Positions 1 to 8,471 are shown, counted from the first letter of the stretch. The stretch is 64,000 bases of DNA from SHYR01 sp036013055 (GCA_036013055.1 DASCQM010000014.1:89200-153199); one strand, 5' to 3'. Notes: generated from the sequence alone by a model not told the origin. Numbers and translations are program-made.

Positions 1-27
1 GTGATCAACGTTCTCTTCAACGTCTGA
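1..27 (+). CDS. C-terminal end of an upstream gene (partial)
   Basis: The first 27 bases read as eight sense codons (VINVLFNV) and a TGA in frame 1. A short gap, a promoter-like sequence and an XdhC gene follow, so this is probably the tail of the preceding gene. The neighbours (XdhC, CoxD, CoxE) make a subunit or accessory protein of a CO or xanthine dehydrogenase-type enzyme plausible, but eight residues cannot identify a family. Confidence 0.35.
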   Translation: MINVLFNV

Positions 28-87
28 CGCGGGACCGGGGGCAGCGCGCGCTGCGGCGCTGGCGTCGGTCGCTATGATTGCCCAGAG

Positions 88-942
88 GTGCAGATGACCG
101 GCCAACCGATCGACATCCGGCTCGAAGTCACCGCCGAGGTCGAGCGAGCGCTCGAGGGCGGCCCGCCGGTCGCGGTCGCGACGGTGACCGATGCCGGCGC
201 GGGCAGCGTGGCCGCCGGCACGAAGATGCTGGTGCGCGCCGATGCGACCGTCGTCGGTTCGCTGCACCCGTCGATCGACGACCACATACGCGACGCGGCG
301 ACGGAGCAGCTCGTGATGCTGCCGCGCGTTACCGCGCAGGCGCTCTGGGTCAACGCCGGCCGCGGCGCGACCGATCGACGCTCGCAGGCCGCCGAGGGCG
401 ATACGCAGGTGCTCGTGCAGCTCTTCGAGTCGCCGGCGCGGCTCGTGATCGTTGGTGGCGGCCACATCGGCTACGCGCTCGCGATGATCGGCGCACAGAC
501 GGGCTTCGAGGTCGCCGTGCTCGATGACCGCGAGGACTTCGCCAACGAGGAACGCTTCGCGATGGCCGACGACGTCTTCGCCGGTGACCTCGGTGAGGGC
601 CTCGACGCGATGACGTTCGACGCGGCGACCTACATCGTGCTCGTCTCGCGCGGGCACCAGCAAGACGAGCAGGCGCTGCGCCACGCCGTCGGGCGGGGGG
701 CGGCCTACGTCGGCATGATCGGCAGCCGTCGACGCACGCGCACGGTGCTGGAGCAGCTACTGAGTGACGGCTTCGAGCGCGAGGCGCTGGAGGCAGTACA
801 CACACCGATCGGTATCGATATTGGCGCGGAGACGCCCGAAGAGATCGCGGTGTCGATTCTGGCGGAGATTGTGATGGAGCGACGCGGCGGCAGCGGGGAA
901 CGCATGGTCGAACGTCGACAGACGCTGCGCGACCCTGACTAG
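88..942 (+). CDS. XdhC/CoxI-family maturation protein, Rossmann half functional, N-terminal half degenerate
   Basis: XdhC proteins help insert sulfurated molybdenum cofactor into xanthine or CO dehydrogenase-type enzymes. The C-terminal half is a clear XdhC Rossmann domain, with a GGGHIG nucleotide loop at residues 123-128 and a GMIGSRRR segment near 210. The N-terminal half (about 12-115) resembles a CoxI domain, but the usual GS(I/V)-GG-C-E loop reads GSLHPSIDD, so the glycine pair and cysteine are missing. An intact CoxI-type domain is encoded separately at 1297, so the two may act as a pair. A TATGAT -10 at 73-78 would start transcription about three bases before GTG 88, implying a leaderless message; ATG 94, behind AGAGG at 84-88, is the alternative start. 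Confidence 0.85.
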   Translation: MQMTGQPIDIRLEVTAEVERALEGGPPVAVATVTDAGAGSVAAGTKMLVRADATVVGSLHPSIDDHIRDAATEQLVMLPRVTAQALWVNAGRGATDRRSQAAEGDTQVLVQLFESPARLVIVGGGHIGYALAMIGAQTGFEVAVLDDREDFANEERFAMADDVFAGDLGEGLDAMTFDAATYIVLVSRGHQQDEQALRHAVGRGAAYVGMIGSRRRTRTVLEQLLSDGFEREALEAVHTPIGIDIGAETPEEIAVSILAEIVMERRGGSGERMVERRQTLRDPD

Positions 943-1035
943 TCGCTGCCGTTGGCGCTGAGCGCCGATTCTGAATGTAGGCTGAATCTACGCTGTGTGA
1001 CGGTAAGCACAGTCTGAGCGGGGATCATTTGTGCT

Positions 1036-1072
1036 AAAATAAAAAACGGCGACCGCCAAAAGCGGACGCCGT
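1036..1072 (-). terminator. Intrinsic terminator facing the minus strand
   Basis: Bases 1046-1056 and 1062-1072 form a ten-pair GC-rich stem with one A-A mismatch and a five-base loop. On the minus strand the stem is followed directly by T6-A-T4 (1046 down to 1036), a textbook intrinsic terminator. On the plus strand the stem is followed by only a few A residues. Both flanking genes are on the plus strand, so whatever transcript ends here is not one of the annotated CDSs. Confidence 0.7.
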
Positions 1073-1088
1073 CAAAAATGCCAGTTCC

Positions 1089-1144
1089 CTCTGGAAGCGT
1101 GGGGGCCGGGTTCGCCTGGCCCTCGCGCTTTATTCATTCCAGAG
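1089..1144 (-). ncRNA. Candidate structured small RNA upstream of a minus-strand terminator
   Basis: A perfect 8-bp helix (1089-1096 with 1137-1144) encloses a second GC-rich hairpin around 1097-1128. On the minus strand this element lies just before the terminator at 1036-1072, so the two could be the body and end of a small RNA. The 355 bases between the XdhC-type genes contain no convincing CDS. I do not recognise the fold: the T-arm-like GGGTTCG at 1108-1114 has no acceptor or anticodon context. No good minus-strand promoter was found. Confidence 0.25.
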
Positions 1145-1241
1145 TCATTACGCACCGTTTGCACGTTTGGATCTCTCGAATTTTCGCTGGCGGTGGTTAT
1201 GTCGAGCACAGACTGGTGCGCGGCGATTCGGCGTCAGTTGC

Positions 1242-1247
1242 TACAAT
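1242..1247 (+). promoter_or_regulatory. Extended -10 element for the CoxI-type gene
   Basis: TGC followed by TACAAT at 1242-1247 is an extended -10 box about 50 bases ahead of ATG 1297. No clear -35 is visible at the usual distance. If used, it excludes upstream in-frame extensions of the next gene. Confidence 0.4.
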
Positions 1248-1296
1248 GCGGGCCTCGACGACGAACGACGAGCCACGACCGAGAAGAAGGACCGCG

Positions 1297-1611
1297 ATGT
1301 CGAAAGAACTCTTTGCCGAGATCCGTGAGGCGCAGACGGCCGGTCAGCCGCGCGTACTCGCGACCGTCGCCGAGACCCGCGGCTCCACGCCCCGCAAGGC
1401 CGGCGCGCTGATGCTGCTGCGGCCCGACGGGTCCTTCACCGGCACGATCGGTGGCGGCTGCGGCGAGGCCGAGGTCTGGCAGGAGGCGATGGACACGATG
1501 GGCGATGGCGAGCCGCGCCTGCTCACCGTCGACCTCACCGAGCCGGTCGACGGCGACGACAAGATCTGCGGCGGCGTGATGGACGTCTTCATCGAGCGGA
1601 TCTCCGGCTGA
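1297..1611 (+). CDS. Stand-alone XdhC/CoxI N-terminal domain protein
   Basis: This 104-residue protein consists only of the XdhC/CoxI domain. It has the motifs the protein at 88 lacks: GSTPRKAGA at 29-37, GTIGGGCGE at 49-57 and ICGG at 90-93. Such domains act in sulfuration or insertion of the Mo cofactor of molybdenum hydroxylases. ATG 1297 is chosen because GAAGAAGGA at 1282-1290 is a good ribosome binding site and because the reading frame upstream lies ahead of the -10 box at 1242. The gene runs 25 bases ahead of the CoxD-like gene. The split of one XdhC protein into two genes is the unusual point; the functional link is inferred. Confidence 0.8.
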   Translation: MSKELFAEIREAQTAGQPRVLATVAETRGSTPRKAGALMLLRPDGSFTGTIGGGCGEAEVWQEAMDTMGDGEPRLLTVDLTEPVDGDDKICGGVMDVFIERISG

Positions 1612-1636
1612 CCACACACAAATCCCCCTGCCGCGC

Positions 1637-2554
1637 ATGAGCCGCTTCGAGTCGATCGAGGACGTCACCGAGCGTCTGGCTGCCGTCGATTACATTGCCG
1701 ATCGCGAGCTCGCGACGACCGTCTTCCTGGCGCAGGCGCTGGAGAAGCCACTGCTGCTCGAGGGCGAGGCCGGCGTCGGCAAGACCGAACTGGCGAAGGC
1801 GCTGGCGGAGAGCCTCGGCGCGCGGTTGATCCGGCTGCAGTGCTACGAGGGCATCGATTCCTCGCAGGCGCTCTACGAGTGGAACTACCCGCGCCAACTA
1901 CTGCACATCCGGCTCGCGGATGGCGACACACCCGAGGGTGAGGCGGGCAACCGCGCGGCGCTTGAGCAGGAGCTGTTCTCCGAGTCCTACCTCGTGCGGC
2001 GACCGCTGCTCGACGCGATCCTCGCGGACGACGACGTGCCGCCGGTGCTGCTGATCGACGAGGTCGATCGCGCCGACGAGGAGTTTGAGGCGTTTCTGCT
2101 GGAGGTGCTCTCCGACTTCCAGATCACCGTGCCGGAGCTGGGTACATTGACGGCGCGGCAACGTCCGCTGGTGCTGCTGACCTCGAACCGCACGCGCGAG
2201 CTGCACGACGCACTGAAGCGGCGCTGCCTCTACCTCTGGCTCTCCTACCCGGACTTCGACCGCGAGTACGACATCCTCCGCACGCGCGTCCCCGGCATCG
2301 ATGAGCACCTCGCGGCGCAGGTCTGCGGCTTCATGCAGTTGCTGCGCGACCGCGATTTCTACAAGAAGCCGGGCGTCGCCGAGACGATCGACTGGGGGCT
2401 CGCGCTGATGGCGCTGCACCGGGACGAGCTGGACGAGGCGACCGTCACCGAGACCGTGGGCTGCATCTTCAAGTACCACGACGACATCGAGCGCTTCACA
2501 ACAGACAACCTCGTCGCCGTACTCGACCAGGTCGACATCAACCGCTCGCTCTAG
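1637..2554 (+). CDS. coxD: MoxR-type AAA+ ATPase, CoxD-like
   Basis: MoxR AAA+ ATPases work with VWA-domain partners as chaperones that activate metalloenzymes; CoxD acts in building the copper-sulfur-molybdenum site of CO dehydrogenase. The Walker A motif GEAGVGKT is at 43-50 and a Walker B LLIDEVDRAD follows near 140. The order XdhC/CoxI, MoxR ATPase, VWA protein is that of cox maturation clusters. It stops 11 bases before the VWA gene, so the two are almost certainly co-translated. The catalytic CO or xanthine dehydrogenase subunits are not in this window, so the client could be another molybdenum hydroxylase. Confidence 0.85.
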   Translation: MSRFESIEDVTERLAAVDYIADRELATTVFLAQALEKPLLLEGEAGVGKTELAKALAESLGARLIRLQCYEGIDSSQALYEWNYPRQLLHIRLADGDTPEGEAGNRAALEQELFSESYLVRRPLLDAILADDDVPPVLLIDEVDRADEEFEAFLLEVLSDFQITVPELGTLTARQRPLVLLTSNRTRELHDALKRRCLYLWLSYPDFDREYDILRTRVPGIDEHLAAQVCGFMQLLRDRDFYKKPGVAETIDWGLALMALHRDELDEATVTETVGCIFKYHDDIERFTTDNLVAVLDQVDINRSL

Positions 2555-2565
2555 CGAGGTCTCGG

Positions 2566-3804
2566 ATGACGCTCCCGCCGATCGAAGAGTCACGGGTCAA
2601 CCAGTCAGCAGACGACGACGGCGCGCTCACCGACTTCGCGCTTGCCGCGCCGGCGTCGAGACGTGGCGCGCTTGCGGAGAACGTGATCGCCTTCGCCGCG
2701 CTGCTCCGCGAGGGTGGGCTGCCGGTGACGACTGGTCGCGCTGTGGAGGCGGGGCGGGCGCTTGAGCAGGTGGACGCGCTGCGCCGCGACGACGTCCACG
2801 CGGCGCTCGTCGCCACGCTCGTTTCCCACATCGAGCAGCGGCCGCTCTTCGATGCGCTTTTCGACATCTTCTGGTCGGCACAGCCAATGCCACGCCCGAC
2901 GCCGCTCCCGCAGCCCGACCTTTCAGGGGGGCGCGGCAACACGCAGGGGCCGGCGGCGAGCGCCATGAAGCGGGCCGCGACCGGCGATGTCTACGCGGGC
3001 AGCGACGACCCCTCGCAGGGCCAGCCGCAGGCCTACAGCGTCGCTGACCTCGTCACCCGCAAGGACTTCGCCTCGCTCAGCACAGCCGAGTTGCGCGCGG
3101 TACGTCGGATGATTCAGCAGCTTGCGCCGCAGCTCCGCACTGCGGTCTCGCGGCGTCGGCGCAGCGCCCGCCACGGCCGCGCATTCGACCTGCGCGGCTC
3201 GATGCGTCGGGCCGCCCGACGCGGCGGCGAGATGCACGAGCTGGCGCGGCAGCGACGACGCGAGAAGCGCACCGACGTGGTGCTGCTCGCCGACGTCAGT
3301 GGCTCGATGGACCTCTACTCCGAGTTCCTCGTGCAGTTCGTCTACGGCCTGCAGCAGGAATTGCGCGGGGTCTCGACGTTCGTCTTCTCAACGCGACTGG
3401 TCGAGGTGACGGCGATGCTGCGCGCACGCAGTTTCAGCACCGCGCTACGGCTGATCGAGGACAACGTCGACGTGTGGAGCGGCGGCACCCAGATCGGCGA
3501 GTCACTGCAGGAGTTCAACCATCGCTATGGTGCGGAGCGCGTCCACCGTCGCACGGTCGTGATCGTGCTCTCGGACGGCTGGGATCGCGGTGACGGCGGG
3601 CTGGTCGGTGCCGAGATGCAGCGCCTGCAGCGACGGGCGAAGCGGGTGATCTGGCTCAACCCGTTGCTTGGCCACGCGGGCTACCAGCCGCTCGCCGAGG
3701 GCATGTCCGCCGCGTTGCCGTTCTGCGATGACTTCCTGCCCGCGAACGACGTTGAATCGTTGCGGGCATTCGGCAGCCACCTGCTCGCCCTCGCGACCGA
3801 CTGA
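2566..3804 (+). CDS. coxE: VWA-domain protein, CoxE-like
   Basis: This is the usual partner of the MoxR ATPase just upstream. The C-terminal half is a von Willebrand A domain with an intact metal-binding MIDAS motif (DVSGSMD, first Asp near residue 243). The middle region is Arg-rich (about 195-240), and the N-terminal part has the VTTGRAVEAGRAL-type segment typical of CoxE. At 412 residues it is of normal family length. It probably cooperates with the ATPase in remodelling a molybdenum hydroxylase. The next gene starts after a gap holding a -10-like TAGAGT and an inverted repeat, so the operon probably ends here. Confidence 0.85.
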   Translation: MTLPPIEESRVNQSADDDGALTDFALAAPASRRGALAENVIAFAALLREGGLPVTTGRAVEAGRALEQVDALRRDDVHAALVATLVSHIEQRPLFDALFDIFWSAQPMPRPTPLPQPDLSGGRGNTQGPAASAMKRAATGDVYAGSDDPSQGQPQAYSVADLVTRKDFASLSTAELRAVRRMIQQLAPQLRTAVSRRRRSARHGRAFDLRGSMRRAARRGGEMHELARQRRREKRTDVVLLADVSGSMDLYSEFLVQFVYGLQQELRGVSTFVFSTRLVEVTAMLRARSFSTALRLIEDNVDVWSGGTQIGESLQEFNHRYGAERVHRRTVVIVLSDGWDRGDGGLVGAEMQRLQRRAKRVIWLNPLLGHAGYQPLAEGMSAALPFCDDFLPANDVESLRAFGSHLLALATD

Positions 3805-3861
3805 GCACCGGATCGCCCGCTCGCTAGACACGGGGTTGCGGCGCGCCTAGAGTCCCGGGGA

Positions 3862-3879
3862 GTTCACGTTGGCGTGAAC
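3862..3879 (+). promoter_or_regulatory. Perfect inverted repeat ahead of the NHL-like membrane protein
   Basis: GTTCACG and CGTGAAC are separated by TTGG. The repeat lies about a dozen bases after a TAGAGT -10-like hexamer (near 3848), that is at the expected transcript start, and just before the ribosome binding site. It could be an operator or a 5' stem-loop. Confidence 0.4.
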
Positions 3880-3898
3880 GTTGCCCAGAGGGGTGCTC

Positions 3899-5215
3899 GT
3901 GGACAACTCAGCACGATGGTTCCTGGCGGGCATCGTCATCTCGCTGATCAATACCGGTCTCGTGCTCGCTTTCATCGGGATCCCCGGGATCACCGACCTC
4001 AACGACGACGACTCCACGGTCGAGATCGTGGAGGTGGCCGGGCCCGCCGTCACCTACGTGATCGTGCAAGACGAGGACGGCAACGTGCTCGTCGAGCGCA
4101 CGCGCCTCTCCGCCGACGGCGTCTCCACCGACGCGATGGCGGCAGCCGACGCGCTGAGTGGCGATTCGCTGACGTTCGAGGCGCCCGTTTTCGCAGAGCT
4201 CGCTCGACCCACCTTCATCGCAGCCGGCGACGACGTCGCGTACGTCGTTAGCCAGGGGCAGTTCGGCCTCTGGGAGATTGATCTCGAAGGCGAGTCGTCT
4301 GAGGTGGACCTCGACGGCATCGATGACCTCGGCTCCACGATGAAGGACGTCGCGGTCACGACCGACGGCACGATGTACCTGCTGGTGGCTGACGGAGTCT
4401 TCGATTGGCGGCTCTTCCATCGCAGCGGTGACGACGACTGGGTCCAACTGACGTCGTCGATCCTCGCTGGCTGGCCGGCACAGGTCGTCGCGATGACCGT
4501 CACCGACAACCGCGCGATCTATCTCACGGCGAGCCAACCCGTCGGCGTCTACCGCATGGTCGCGCCGTTCCGACAGGTCGATGACTGGGTGCCGGGTGCG
4601 GGCGCGCAAGGCGTCGATGTCGCGCCGGACGACTCGCTGCTGCTCTACGTCGCGCCGGAGACGGCGCCGCGTAACGCGGTGAATCAGGTGCGCTTCGTCC
4701 ACGAGGGGCGCTTCGGCGCGTGGCAGTCGACGTACCCGAGCTGCGGCGACACCGTGGCCGTGGTCGCAACCGTGACACCGGTGCCGACCCCCGAGCCGGA
4801 GCCAGAGGCCACCGCGACCGCCACCGCTGAAGCCGACACAACCACCAGCGACGACGAGGCGGCCGCCACACCAGAGCCGGAAGCGACTATGACGCCGACG
4901 GTTGAAGCCGACGCAACAGCGACGCCAGAAGTGGTCGAGGTGGCAGCCGAGCCCGCAGGGCCGCTGGCCCCGCAGTTCCCGCGCGATGTCGCGGTCGTGG
5001 ACGCGGAGCGGGCGTTGATCGTCGACACGTTGAGCCACGCCGTGCGGTTGCAGATTCGTGACGGCGGGGGGCGGGTGCTCTTCGGCGTCGCCTGCGAGGC
5101 CGGTGGCGATGACCTGCATCTGCAGAACCCGCGTGGCGCGACGATCGACGGTGCGGGCAACGTATTCATCGCGGACACCGCGAACAACCGCATCGTGGTG
5201 TTGCCTGCTCGCTAG
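3899..5215 (+). CDS. Membrane-anchored protein with beta-propeller/NHL-like repeats
   Basis: A single N-terminal transmembrane helix (about residues 5-27) anchors a large extracytoplasmic domain. The last about 80 residues read like an NHL repeat (GATIDGAGNVFIADTANNRI) and earlier segments look like further propeller blades. A Thr/Pro/Glu/Ala-rich linker of about 60 residues separates the two parts, as in many surface proteins. No catalytic motif is visible; ligand binding at the cell surface is a guess. GTG 3899 is preferred because AGAGGGG lies six to seven bases upstream; TTG 3881 and GTG 3893 are alternatives. Confidence 0.6.
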   Translation: MDNSARWFLAGIVISLINTGLVLAFIGIPGITDLNDDDSTVEIVEVAGPAVTYVIVQDEDGNVLVERTRLSADGVSTDAMAAADALSGDSLTFEAPVFAELARPTFIAAGDDVAYVVSQGQFGLWEIDLEGESSEVDLDGIDDLGSTMKDVAVTTDGTMYLLVADGVFDWRLFHRSGDDDWVQLTSSILAGWPAQVVAMTVTDNRAIYLTASQPVGVYRMVAPFRQVDDWVPGAGAQGVDVAPDDSLLLYVAPETAPRNAVNQVRFVHEGRFGAWQSTYPSCGDTVAVVATVTPVPTPEPEPEATATATAEADTTTSDDEAAATPEPEATMTPTVEADATATPEVVEVAAEPAGPLAPQFPRDVAVVDAERALIVDTLSHAVRLQIRDGGGRVLFGVACEAGGDDLHLQNPRGATIDGAGNVFIADTANNRIVVLPAR

Positions 5216-5345
5216 CCGAGACCGGCCGCCGGTCGCCCTCGGCGATCCGCGCACCGACTGACTGCGTATCAATTGCACGACACACAGATCGCGTGATCGT
5301 CTGGCGTTCGCGTTGGCTAGCGCTGTCGCCTGACAGGATTGATGC

Positions 5346-5351
5346 TACGAT
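5346..5351 (+). promoter_or_regulatory. Extended -10 element for tatA
   Basis: TGC followed by TACGAT at 5346-5351 lies 41 bases before ATG 5393. It belongs to a family of TGC-TAnnnT elements seen before several genes here. Confidence 0.45.
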
Positions 5352-5392
5352 CGGCGCACGGCACCTCAATGAGGGCCGGGAGGGACGGACTG

Positions 5393-5617
5393 ATGATTGG
5401 AACGCTGGGCTGGCAAGAGCTGCTCATCATCCTTGTGATCCTCGCGCTGCTCTTTGGCGCGACACGTGTGCGCGACCTCGGTGGGGCGCTCGGCAGCGGC
5501 ATTCGCGAGTTCCGCGAGCAGGCGCGCGCCGACGACGAAGAGGACGAGGATGACGACGACTCAGAGAAGGCCAGTACCACGTCATCGGACGAGGACAGCA
5601 CGGAATCTTCTGGATAG
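5393..5617 (+). CDS. tatA: Twin-arginine translocase subunit TatA/E
   Basis: TatA forms the protein-conducting part of the Tat system, which exports folded proteins. The 74-residue product has the expected short periplasmic start, one transmembrane helix (about 8-23), a hinge glycine and amphipathic helix (RVRDLGGALGSGIREFREQ), then a very acidic cytoplasmic tail. ATG 5393 follows GGGAGGG by a good spacing. TatB/C are not in this window. A Rieske protein with a twin-arginine start (29667) is a likely client. A hairpin terminator follows at 5643. Confidence 0.85.
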   Translation: MIGTLGWQELLIILVILALLFGATRVRDLGGALGSGIREFREQARADDEEDEDDDDSEKASTTSSDEDSTESSG

Positions 5618-5642
5618 CTGAGCTACCGGCACGATGAATTGG

Positions 5643-5668
5643 GCCAGCCCATCGGGCTGGCTCTTCTT
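5643..5668 (+). terminator. Intrinsic terminator after tatA
   Basis: GCCAGCCC and GGGCTGGC form a perfect 8-bp stem around a three-base loop, followed by TCTTCTT. It lies 26 bases after the tatA stop codon. Confidence 0.75.
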
Positions 5669-5785
5669 ACGTCTGCCGCCATCGGCTCTCGGAGCCTGCT
5701 GAGGCGCTCTGCTATGCTCGGTGAGCGACCCAGATCGCAACACGAGCCACACGTACCGCTCCGGATCCCAGGCCGGTTGGGCGTG

Positions 5786-6910
5786 ATGGAGAGGACCCTT
5801 GTCTTGGAAATCGTTCCCGGCCTACATCAACTGAAGACGCCCATGCCCATGGTTGGGCTGTCATATGTAATGGCCTACGTGCTCGAAGGCAGCGATGGTC
5901 TCTCGCTCTTCGACTCCGGCCACGGCACGCCTGAGGCGACGGAAGCGATGACCGCCGGACTGCAGGCGCTCGGCTACGAGCCGAAGGACATCCGGCGCGT
6001 ACTCGTCTCGCACTTCCACCCCGACCACCTCGGCATGGTGAGCTGGATCAAGGAGCAGTCGCCGGACGCCAAACTCGTGATGCTGAACGAGGAGTGGCGG
6101 CACATGAGCGAGCGCATGCCGCGCCCGGGCGCCAACGGCGATCAGCCGTCGGGCGGTCCCGAGGAGTGGATGCGTCGATCCGACGACTGGATGGTGAAGC
6201 ACGGCATCTCGCGCGACGAGATCGATGAGGCCCACAAGTCCGGCAACCACCGCCCTCCCGGGATGCCGTCGTCCGAGGAGATGAAGAAACGTCGAGGGAA
6301 GCGCGGCGGGGACGGCGGGCCACGGGGCCCCTTCGGTTCGATGGGAGCGAGCATGGGCATGGAGCCCGATGTGAAGCTCGAAGACGGCGAGGTGATCGAG
6401 TTCGATGGCTGGTCCTTCGAGGCCGTCTGGACTCCCGGACACACGCCGGGGCACCTCTGCCTGTACGAGCGCAACCACCGACTGATGTTCACCGGCGACC
6501 ACGTGCTGCCGCACATCACGCCCAACGTCTCGCTGCACCAGGAGCACGGGGACGGCAGCCCGCTGGCTGACTTCCAGTCGTCGCTGCGCAAGGTCGCCGC
6601 GTACGACACCGCGCTCGCGCTGCCGGCGCACGAGTTCAGCATCCGCGACCTGCCGGCGCGCGCGCAGGGCTTGATCGCCCACCACGACGAGCGCCTCGAT
6701 GAGGTTCGTACCGCGATCGGCGAGGTCTCCTCGTCGGCCAGCGACATCTCGGCACGCGTGCACTGGAACACCGGCCCCTTCGAGGAATTCAACATCCACA
6801 CCAAGCGCTCGGCGCTGGGCGAGACGCTCTCGCACCTCGTCGTGCTCGCGGACAACGGTCGCGTTCGGCAGGTCGAGGACGACGGGGTCGTGCTCTGGGA
6901 GCAGGCCTGA
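5786..6910 (+). CDS. Metallo-beta-lactamase-fold hydrolase
   Basis: The protein has the MBL-fold metal site HFHPDH (H76, H78, D80, H81), a later TPGHTPGH motif with the third metal histidine, and FTGDH. Such enzymes include glyoxalase II-like thioesterases and lactonases; the substrate cannot be read from sequence. A Met/Gly/Lys-rich insert (about 165-190) lies between the two metal motifs. The start is uncertain: ATG 5786 is taken, TTG 5804 has the better ribosome binding site (GGAGAGG), and GTG 5783 is possible. A TGC-TATGCT element near 5712 suggests its own promoter. Confidence 0.75.
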   Translation: MERTLVLEIVPGLHQLKTPMPMVGLSYVMAYVLEGSDGLSLFDSGHGTPEATEAMTAGLQALGYEPKDIRRVLVSHFHPDHLGMVSWIKEQSPDAKLVMLNEEWRHMSERMPRPGANGDQPSGGPEEWMRRSDDWMVKHGISRDEIDEAHKSGNHRPPGMPSSEEMKKRRGKRGGDGGPRGPFGSMGASMGMEPDVKLEDGEVIEFDGWSFEAVWTPGHTPGHLCLYERNHRLMFTGDHVLPHITPNVSLHQEHGDGSPLADFQSSLRKVAAYDTALALPAHEFSIRDLPARAQGLIAHHDERLDEVRTAIGEVSSSASDISARVHWNTGPFEEFNIHTKRSALGETLSHLVVLADNGRVRQVEDDGVVLWEQA

Positions 6911-7007
6911 CCCGAAGGTCGGCGACGAGGGCCGCGGAGCGGACCGCGCTGGCGTCGCGCTAGCGGGCGCGGCGGCAGGTGCGACAATGACGCCATGATC
7001 GCTCGCC

Positions 7008-8471
7008 GTGAACACTGATCAACCGCCGCCACGTCGCATGCCCTCGCTGCAGGAGCGCGGGGCGCTGCTGCTCGGCCGCGCCGCCGGTACTGCGGCCCGC
7101 CGCCTCGGGCAGGGTGGCGGGACGGCGCTCCCCGGCCTGATTGCCGCAACGCTCGCGCCGGACCTCGTTGCCGCGCTCGGCGGGCAGCTCGGCCACGGGG
7201 CGGTCGTCATCACCGGCACGAACGGCAAGACGACGACGACCCGACTATTGTCCGCGGCCGCGACGCTCGCCGGACTGCAGCCGTTCACCAATCGCTCCGG
7301 CTCCAATCTCGAACGCGGACTCGTCAGCAGCTACGTCGATGAGGCGACCGCTGCGGGCGCGCTAGCGGACGGGGTACGGCGGATCGGGGTGATCGAGGTC
7401 GATGAGGCCGCGCTGCCCGGCGTCTTCCCCCGACTGCAGCCGCGGGTCGCGGTCTTCCTCAACCTCTTCCGCGACCAGCTCGACCGCTACGGCGAGGTCG
7501 ATTCCGTCGCGGAGGCGTGGCGCACGATGCTCGCGCGGTCGGGTGATGCTTCGACGGGTGAGACAGCGACGCTCGTGCTGAACGCGGACGATCCGACGAT
7601 CGCGCAGCTCGCCGAGGCCGGTGACCACGCGGTCGTGACGTTCGGGATCGAAGACAGCCACGCCGGCCTCGATGACCCGGAACACGCCTCGGACGCGCGT
7701 TTCTGCACCTGCGGTGGCGCGTTCACGTATGACGCCGTCTACATGGGGCACGTCGGCATCTGGCGCTGCGATGCCTGCGGTCGCGGCCGCACGGAGCCGG
7801 ATGTCGCGGCGCGCGACGTCGACCTGATGTCGGACGGCGTCAGCTTCCAGCTCGACATCCGCAGCGAGGGCCCCGGTCGAACGTTGCAGATCTACCTGCC
7901 CTTCGTAGGTCTCTATTCCGTCTACAACGCGCTCGGCGCGGCGGCGGCCGCCCGCGCGCTCGGCCTGCCGCTGGAGGCGATTGCCGAGGCGCTGGAGCAG
8001 GCGGGGCCCGCCTTCGGACGGCAGGAGCGGTTCGACGTCGATGGCCGCAACGTGCGGTTGCTGCTGGCGAAGAACCCGACCGGCCTGAACGAGGTCGCGC
8101 GTACGATCGCGGCGGCCGATGAGCCTCCGACGGTGCTGGCGATCCTCAATGACGGCATCGCCGACGGTCGGGACGTCTCGTGGGTTTACGACGCCGACAT
8201 CGAACAACTCGCCGGGCACGTCGGCAGTGTGATCGTCGCGGGCACGCGCGCCGACGACCTCGCGCTGCGCTTCCAGCTCGCGGGCGTCGCGCCTGACGTC
8301 GTTGAGCCGCGCATCGATGCGGCGCTGGACGCCGCGCTCGCCGCGACGTCGGAGGGGGGCTGGCTGGAGATCGTGCCGACCTACACAGCGATGCTCGAGG
8401 TGCGTGATGCGCTGGCCGCACGCACCGGTGCGGCGCCATTCTGGGACGAAGCGGAGGCGACGACAGAGTGA
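7008..8471 (+). CDS. murT: Lipid II isoglutaminyl synthase, MurT subunit
   Basis: MurT is the Mur-ligase-like half of the MurT-GatD complex that amidates the alpha-carboxyl of D-glutamate in peptidoglycan lipid II. The ATP-binding loop GTNGKTTT is at 70-77, and a Cys4 zinc ribbon (CTC...CDAC, about 233-256) sits in the middle domain as in known MurT proteins. The C-terminal part is the MurT-specific (DUF1727-type) domain. It overlaps gatD by four bases (GTGA), so the subunits are translationally coupled. Their presence argues for a real peptidoglycan wall. The start is unsure: GTG 7008 and ATG 7038 both lack strong ribosome binding sites. Confidence 0.85.
   Translation: MNTDQPPPRRMPSLQERGALLLGRAAGTAARRLGQGGGTALPGLIAATLAPDLVAALGGQLGHGAVVITGTNGKTTTTRLLSAAATLAGLQPFTNRSGSNLERGLVSSYVDEATAAGALADGVRRIGVIEVDEAALPGVFPRLQPRVAVFLNLFRDQLDRYGEVDSVAEAWRTMLARSGDASTGETATLVLNADDPTIAQLAEAGDHAVVTFGIEDSHAGLDDPEHASDARFCTCGGAFTYDAVYMGHVGIWRCDACGRGRTEPDVAARDVDLMSDGVSFQLDIRSEGPGRTLQIYLPFVGLYSVYNALGAAAAARALGLPLEAIAEALEQAGPAFGRQERFDVDGRNVRLLLAKNPTGLNEVARTIAAADEPPTVLAILNDGIADGRDVSWVYDADIEQLAGHVGSVIVAGTRADDLALRFQLAGVAPDVVEPRIDAALDAALAATSEGGWLEIVPTYTAMLEVRDALAARTGAAPFWDEAEATTE

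Noticed and set aside
1105..1130. A T-arm-like sequence (GGGTTCG) suggesting a tRNA
   Set aside because: No acceptor stem, D-arm or anticodon arm can be drawn around it.
3908..5278. A 456-codon minus-strand frame opposite the NHL-like protein
   Set aside because: The product is a His/Arg-rich shadow of the plus-strand codons; the plus frame has a membrane anchor, a linker and an NHL-like repeat.
6995..7018. A seven-residue ORF (MIARREH) at the expected murT transcript start
   Set aside because: It is out of frame with murT, has no ribosome binding site and is short enough to occur by chance.
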